Below are positions 60,416-64,000 of a DNA stretch of 64,000 bases, one piece after another (the first letter of the stretch is position 1; each line of letters starts with the position of its first letter). The notes beneath the pieces are model-generated. The model was not told the DNA's origin and searched no databases. It was given only the letters and a program-made list of their open reading frames with translations. The DNA comes from CAYMZZ01 sp964395095 (GTDB lineage Bacteria; Bacteroidota; Bacteroidia; Chitinophagales; Chitinophagaceae), in assembly GCA_964395095.1 (NCBI GenBank), contig CAYMZZ010000008.1:62001-126000 (forward strand), in the 5' to 3' direction. Position numbers and translations under genes: made by a program.

Positions 60416-61165
60416 TTAAATGGCTTTGGCTTCTTCCCTCAGGAGCCGCGCCAGTTCTTCCACATTATCGGGCTCTACCAGTTTCACACCGGCCTTGGGA
60501 GGAGGGGTACCAAAACTGGTAACGGTAGTAAGGGTCTCTACCGCCACGGGCTCCACTACTTTCAGGGGCTTGGTTCTTGCCGCCATAATGCCCCGCATAT
60601 TGGGGATGCGTTGCTCCGCCATTCCTTTTTGCGCGCTCACCACAAAGGGCGGTGCCACTTCGTTCACTTCTTCGCCACCTTCAATTTCGCGCGTAATGGT
60701 CGCCTTGCTGCCATCCCATTCCAGCTTGGCACCCAGCGATACAAAAGGCATATCCAACAATTCGGCCAACATACCACCGATGGAGGATCCATTGTAATCA
60801 ATGGTTTCCTTACCAGTGAAGATAATGTCGTAGCCGCCATTACGGGCCAGTTCCGCTATTTGCGAGGCTATATAAAAACTATCGGCACTGTCGGCATTCA
60901 CACGTATGGCTTCATCACCTCCCAGGGCGAGGGCTTTGCGGATCACCGGCTCAGCGTCCGCTCCCGCTACGGTTACCAGGTGCAGGATGGTGGAGGGATC
61001 CTTTTCCTTCAACTCGATAGCCCTTACCAGCGCATACCATTCGTCGTAGGGATTGATGATCCACTGCACTCCATTCCCGTCGAATTTCGTGTTGTTATCT
61101 GTGAAAGCTATTTTTGCCGTAGTATCCGGCGTCTTGCTGATACAAACCAGTATTTTCATCATCAA
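60416..61165 (-). CDS. etfB: Electron transfer flavoprotein beta subunit
   Basis: 249 aa. AMP-binding beta subunit: MKILVCISKTPDTTAKIAF start (three tandem Mets, real start among 61159-61165), GVQWIINPYDEWYALVRAIEL, VTVAGADAEPVIRKALALGGDEAIRV, IIFTGKETIDYNGSSIGGMLAELLDMPFVS and PNMRGIMAARTKPL. Groups with bacterial group I ETFs linked to fatty-acid or amino-acid oxidation. Promoter at 61215-61222. Confidence 0.95.
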   Translation of the reverse strand: MMMKILVCISKTPDTTAKIAFTDNNTKFDGNGVQWIINPYDEWYALVRAIELKEKDPSTILHLVTVAGADAEPVIRKALALGGDEAIRVNADSADSFYIASQIAELARNGGYDIIFTGKETIDYNGSSIGGMLAELLDMPFVSLGAKLEWDGSKATITREIEGGEEVNEVAPPFVVSAQKGMAEQRIPNMRGIMAARTKPLKVVEPVAVETLTTVTSFGTPPPKAGVKLVEPDNVEELARLLREEAKAI

Positions 61166-61214
61166 TAATTTTAGTCGGCCTGAGAAACGAGTGTTAGTTG
61201 TTTATGCAACTAAA

Positions 61215-61222
61215 CAAAGATA
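61215..61222 (-). promoter_or_regulatory. Bacteroidota -7 element TATCTTTG for etfBA
   Basis: Exact TAnnTTTG match on the minus strand, 50 bp before the etfB start; divergent from the TPR gene at 61273. Confidence 0.55.
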
Positions 61223-61272
61223 AGTCTTGATGGGCTAAAATCCGTTTATTTCGGGTAAAATTTTTAAACAAC

Positions 61273-61587
61273 ATGGATCGGATTGAAAAGTTGAAAGCCT
61301 TTTTGCAGGAAAACCCCGATGATCCATTTTTGAAACATGCTCTTGGCATGGAATATCGTAGTAAGGGAGAAGACCTGGTGGCGCTTACCTGGTATGAATC
61401 GGCTCTCAAAAGCGATCCGGATTATATTCCTTCATATTATCAATTAGCCAAATACTGGGAGCAGAAAGGGGATAGGGAGAAAGCACTGGATTATTACGAC
61501 AAAGGTATACTGGCTGCGCAAAAAGGCAGCGATACGCATATGCTGAACGAGCTCCGGCAGGCCCGCGAACAAATGCTGGAGGAATAA
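61273..61587 (+). CDS. TPR-repeat protein
   Basis: 104 aa, cytoplasmic. About two TPR units: PFLKHALGMEYRSKGEDLVALTWYESALKSDPDYI (about 18-52) and PSYYQLAKYWEQKGDREKALDYYDKGILAAQ (about 53-83), with a capping helix at each end. A protein-protein interaction adaptor of unknown partner. It precedes tilS by 16 bp on the same strand, so the two are likely cotranscribed. Confidence 0.85.
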   Translation: MDRIEKLKAFLQENPDDPFLKHALGMEYRSKGEDLVALTWYESALKSDPDYIPSYYQLAKYWEQKGDREKALDYYDKGILAAQKGSDTHMLNELRQAREQMLEE

Positions 61588-61603
61588 AAGAGATGGATCC
61601 ATT

Positions 61604-62956
61604 ATGAAATATTTGCGCCAGGAGTTTAGCGACTATGTGCAACGGGAAAACCTGTTTAACCAGGGTGACAAACTATTGTTGGCCATCAGTGGTGGGCTCG
61701 ATTCCTGTGTATTGGCCAAACTCTGCTTCGATGCCGGCTACGACATAGAATGGATGCATGTGAACTTTGGATTAAGGGCCGGGGAGAGTGACAGGGATGA
61801 GGCTTTTGTGCGGCAATTGTCGCAGGAATGGAACATTCCCCTTCACTGTACGCGGTTTTCAACCCAGGACTATGCAAAGGCAAACAAGGTTTCCACACAG
61901 GAAGCTGCGCGGGAATTGCGCTATCAATGGTTTGCCGAAATAAGAGCCCGGTTCAAAGATCGCAGGGCCTGGATACTCACGGGCCATCATGCCGATGATA
62001 ATATCGAAACAGCGCTGATGAATTGGGTGAAGGGAACCGGTATTCGGGGAATCAGGGGAATGCTCCCCATCAGCCATGGAATTGTTCGCCCTCTGCTATT
62101 CGCCAGTCGCGAGAGGCTGGAGGCATTTGCCAGGCAGGAGGGACTAAAATGGGTGGAGGATAGCAGCAACCTCACTAACGACTATACACGCAATTACCTT
62201 CGAAATGAACTGATGCCCCTGTTGCAGAAGCTCCACCCGGGGGCAAGGGAGAATATGAATGCGAATATGGAGCGAATGCGCGAAGTGGAAATCCTTTACC
62301 GGCAGGCATTGGATGCCCATCGAAAAGCACTCCTGCAAAAGAACGGGAATGCCTGGCGAATTCCGCTCAACAAGCTTCGAATCACCCGGCCGCTTCGAAC
62401 GGTTTATTTCGAATTGCTGCGCGACTTTGGGTTCCGGGCTTCGCAAATGGAGGACCTGGTTCACTTATTGGAAAGTGAATCAGGCAAATATGTAGCATCG
62501 CCCAGCCACCGCATCATCCGGCATCAGCGCTGGCTGATACTGTCGGCCCTGGAAACAGGAGAGCAACCAATACTGCCCATCGAAGGAACAGGTAGTTGGA
62601 AACTGGGTATGCAGGAGTTGTTGATCCGCGCTTTGGATCATGCGCCGGCAAAGTTGGACCTGGGTGCCAACAAGGTTTTTGTGCCCCAGAAATTACTGCG
62701 CTTTCCTATGCTCTTGCGCTCCCGCAAAGCGGGCGATTATTTTTACCCCCTCGGCATGCAAAAGAAGAAAAAGCTCTCACGCTTCCTGCTCGATAGTAAG
62801 GTGCCGGCGCATGAGCGGGACCGGATTCTGGTATTGGAAATGCAGGGAAAAATTGTATGGCTACCCGGATTTCGCCTCGATGACAGATTTAAAGTAAATA
62901 ATCAAACCGAACCAGTATATCTTCTGGAATTCAACGATAAAGCTTTGGTGAAATAA
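61604..62956 (+). CDS. tilS: tRNA(Ile)-lysidine synthetase
   Basis: 450 aa. Modifies C34 of the CAU-anticodon tRNA-Ile to lysidine, needed to read AUA. PP-loop motif LAISGGLDSCV (about 26-36), HVNFGLRAGESDRDEAFVRQL, GHHADDNIETALMNWVKGTGIRG, DSSNLTNDYTRNYLRNELMPLL, and the C-terminal substrate-binding domain (about 325-450; RKAGDYFYPLGMQKKKKLSRFLLDSKVPAHERD). Length fits the long TilS form. Confidence 0.95.
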   Translation: MKYLRQEFSDYVQRENLFNQGDKLLLAISGGLDSCVLAKLCFDAGYDIEWMHVNFGLRAGESDRDEAFVRQLSQEWNIPLHCTRFSTQDYAKANKVSTQEAARELRYQWFAEIRARFKDRRAWILTGHHADDNIETALMNWVKGTGIRGIRGMLPISHGIVRPLLFASRERLEAFARQEGLKWVEDSSNLTNDYTRNYLRNELMPLLQKLHPGARENMNANMERMREVEILYRQALDAHRKALLQKNGNAWRIPLNKLRITRPLRTVYFELLRDFGFRASQMEDLVHLLESESGKYVASPSHRIIRHQRWLILSALETGEQPILPIEGTGSWKLGMQELLIRALDHAPAKLDLGANKVFVPQKLLRFPMLLRSRKAGDYFYPLGMQKKKKLSRFLLDSKVPAHERDRILVLEMQGKIVWLPGFRLDDRFKVNNQTEPVYLLEFNDKALVK

Positions 62957-63001
62957 ATTAGAGAATCAAGTTCCCCAGATTCTTTCATTCACCCCACAAA
63001 A

Positions 63002-63032
63002 ACAAAAACCAGCCGGAAAGGCTGGTTTTTGT
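63002..63032. terminator. Bidirectional intrinsic terminator between tilS and the T9SS cargo gene
   Basis: 13-bp stem (63002-63014 with 63020-63032, core CCAGCC/GGCTGG) with GGAAA loop, flanked by A5 and T5, between convergent genes. Confidence 0.92.
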
Positions 63033-63053
63033 GCAGTTAGTTTTGGTGCGATC

Positions 63054-63917
63054 TTATTTCTTCACGATGCGGAATGATTGATCCAGTACGCGGATGATGT
63101 ATACGCCAGTTGGGGTGTTCTCATCCAGTTGAATGGCATTGGTGCCAGCCATCTTGAATCCAACCACGTTGCCGGTCATATTGAAAACCCGGATATTACC
63201 CTTGTTCAGGTCGGCCGTGTTGATGCCAGAGATCTGGATCGGCTCATTGCCCTGGATGGGGTTGGGGAAGATTTTCACCTTATCGGATCCGCTGTTGCGG
63301 GTATCCACGAATACCACTTTGGAATATTCGAAGCGACCGTCAAAATCAACCTGCCTGATGCGATAAAAAGCCGCTTCGCCGCGACGGAAATTCGCATCAA
63401 GGAACTGATATGCCTTTTCAGAAGTAGAGTTCTCAGAACCGGCTACAGTACCAATTTCTTCATAATCGCTGCCATTACGGCTCTTTTCAATCACGAATTT
63501 CTGGTTGTTGAATTCGTAAGAAGTGGCCCATTTCAGGTTCACTCCACCGCTTACCAGCTCGCTGCGGAAATAGTTATATTTCACGGGCAAAGTGGCTGGC
63601 GTAGAAATGTTTACGTTGTCGCAAATTTCACCGCCTGGTCCAAGGGAAAGCACGGCGGTAATGGGATTATTAGCGCAGCCATAAGGAATGGCAACAATAC
63701 CCTGTGCGTTGGCGGTACCTTGCGCCACATAGCCATTGGCATTAAAAATGCTCACATTGGAGTTGGGGATGGCAAATTGTACCAGAATGAAACAGTTACC
63801 GCCAAAAGTGAGGGGAGTAGCTGTCATTCCCTGTGGAGTGGGGCACTGTGCGCTTACCGAAAGGGTAAAAGCGGCAGCCGCCAGCAAAGTCAAAAATTTT
63901 TGTGTAAAATTCCGCAT
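63054..63917 (-). CDS. Secreted protein with T9SS type A sorting domain
   Basis: 287 aa. Signal peptide (about 1-23, MRNFTQKFLTLLAAAAFTLSVSAQ). N-terminal domain (about 25-110) with four cysteines (QCPTPQG, GNCFILVQ, YGCANN, EICDNV), a fibronectin-like region (about 112-200; LKWATSYEFNNQKFVIEKSRNG, FYRIRQVDFDGRFEYSKVVFV) and the sorting domain (about 210-287; KIFPNPIQGNEPIQISG, VYIIRVLDQSFRIVKK). It has no catalytic motif; probably a surface or matrix protein exported by T9SS. The upstream 83 bp reach the window edge with no exact -7 element. Confidence 0.85.
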   Translation of the reverse strand: MRNFTQKFLTLLAAAAFTLSVSAQCPTPQGMTATPLTFGGNCFILVQFAIPNSNVSIFNANGYVAQGTANAQGIVAIPYGCANNPITAVLSLGPGGEICDNVNISTPATLPVKYNYFRSELVSGGVNLKWATSYEFNNQKFVIEKSRNGSDYEEIGTVAGSENSTSEKAYQFLDANFRRGEAAFYRIRQVDFDGRFEYSKVVFVDTRNSGSDKVKIFPNPIQGNEPIQISGINTADLNKGNIRVFNMTGNVVGFKMAGTNAIQLDENTPTGVYIIRVLDQSFRIVKK

Positions 63918-64000
63918 GTGTGATAGTTTAAAGGGTAAATAATTGAATGTTCGTGGTTCCTTCCACGAGGATATCAGCTATCAGCGGAAATTCGAGAGAT

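Overview
The window looks like a chromosomal segment of a Bacteroidota bacterium, most likely Chitinophagaceae or a close relative. Direct evidence: a SecD-SecF fusion, three secreted proteins ending in type IX secretion (T9SS) type A C-terminal sorting domains, DUF1573 and DUF2141 proteins, a large NusB, LytS/LytTR two-component pairs, and the Bacteroidota promoter element TAnnTTTG upstream of at least fifteen genes. Gene density is high. I see no tRNA, rRNA, CRISPR, prophage or insertion sequence. Genus is inference.

Layout. 1-1640: end of a cytochrome c maturation locus (ccmF running off the left edge, ccmE). 1856-5850: acyl-CoA dehydrogenase, PLP-homeostasis protein, secreted phosphodiesterase, lipoprotein intradiol-dioxygenase-like protein. 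6058-11929: two LytS/LytTR pairs in opposite orientation around a transglutaminase-like protein, a META-like lipoprotein and a DUF2141 protein. 12105-17127: small secreted protein, cytochrome c/PQQ-type sugar dehydrogenase, an ECF sigma/anti-sigma/DUF4097-like operon, and an orphan four-helix-bundle membrane protein. 17337-28480: FAD/Fe-S D-lactate-type dehydrogenase, polysaccharide deacetylase, universal stress protein, glnS, serine hydrolase, GNAT and methylmalonyl-CoA mutase catalytic subunit. 29196-36960: secDF, class I aminotransferase, and nusB-DUF1573-yajC-coaE. 37160-46747: groES-groEL flanked by two divergent paralogous T9SS metalloproteases. 46977-54307: ABC-F protein, amino-acid permease, MocR-type regulator, GNAT, ilvE, SDR. 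54495-63917: outer-membrane barrel, VIT-like transporter, rocD, ispE, bifunctional nuclease, etfBA, TPR protein, tilS, and a T9SS cargo protein.

How genes may work together. EtfAB is the expected electron acceptor for the acyl-CoA dehydrogenase, and the mutase fits propionate or branched-chain catabolism. Permease, MocR regulator, ilvE and rocD suggest amino-acid uptake and turnover. CcmEF would mature cytochromes such as the N-terminal domain of the sugar dehydrogenase. SecDF and YajC feed the Sec step used by the T9SS cargo.

The most unusual feature is intergenic: eleven sites carry degenerate tandem repeats with a strict 7-nt period (AAGTNNT, ACGTNNT and TTTARRG types). Ten of them are paired arms pointing inward around a unique core, and many stop codons of neighbouring genes lie inside the arrays. 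A separate 9-nt-period array has entered the 3' end of coaE. Also notable: a probable leader RNA ending in a UUCG terminator just before a TTG-start permease gene, a CXXXY-type CcmE, and a metzincin whose Met-turn methionine is replaced by glutamine.
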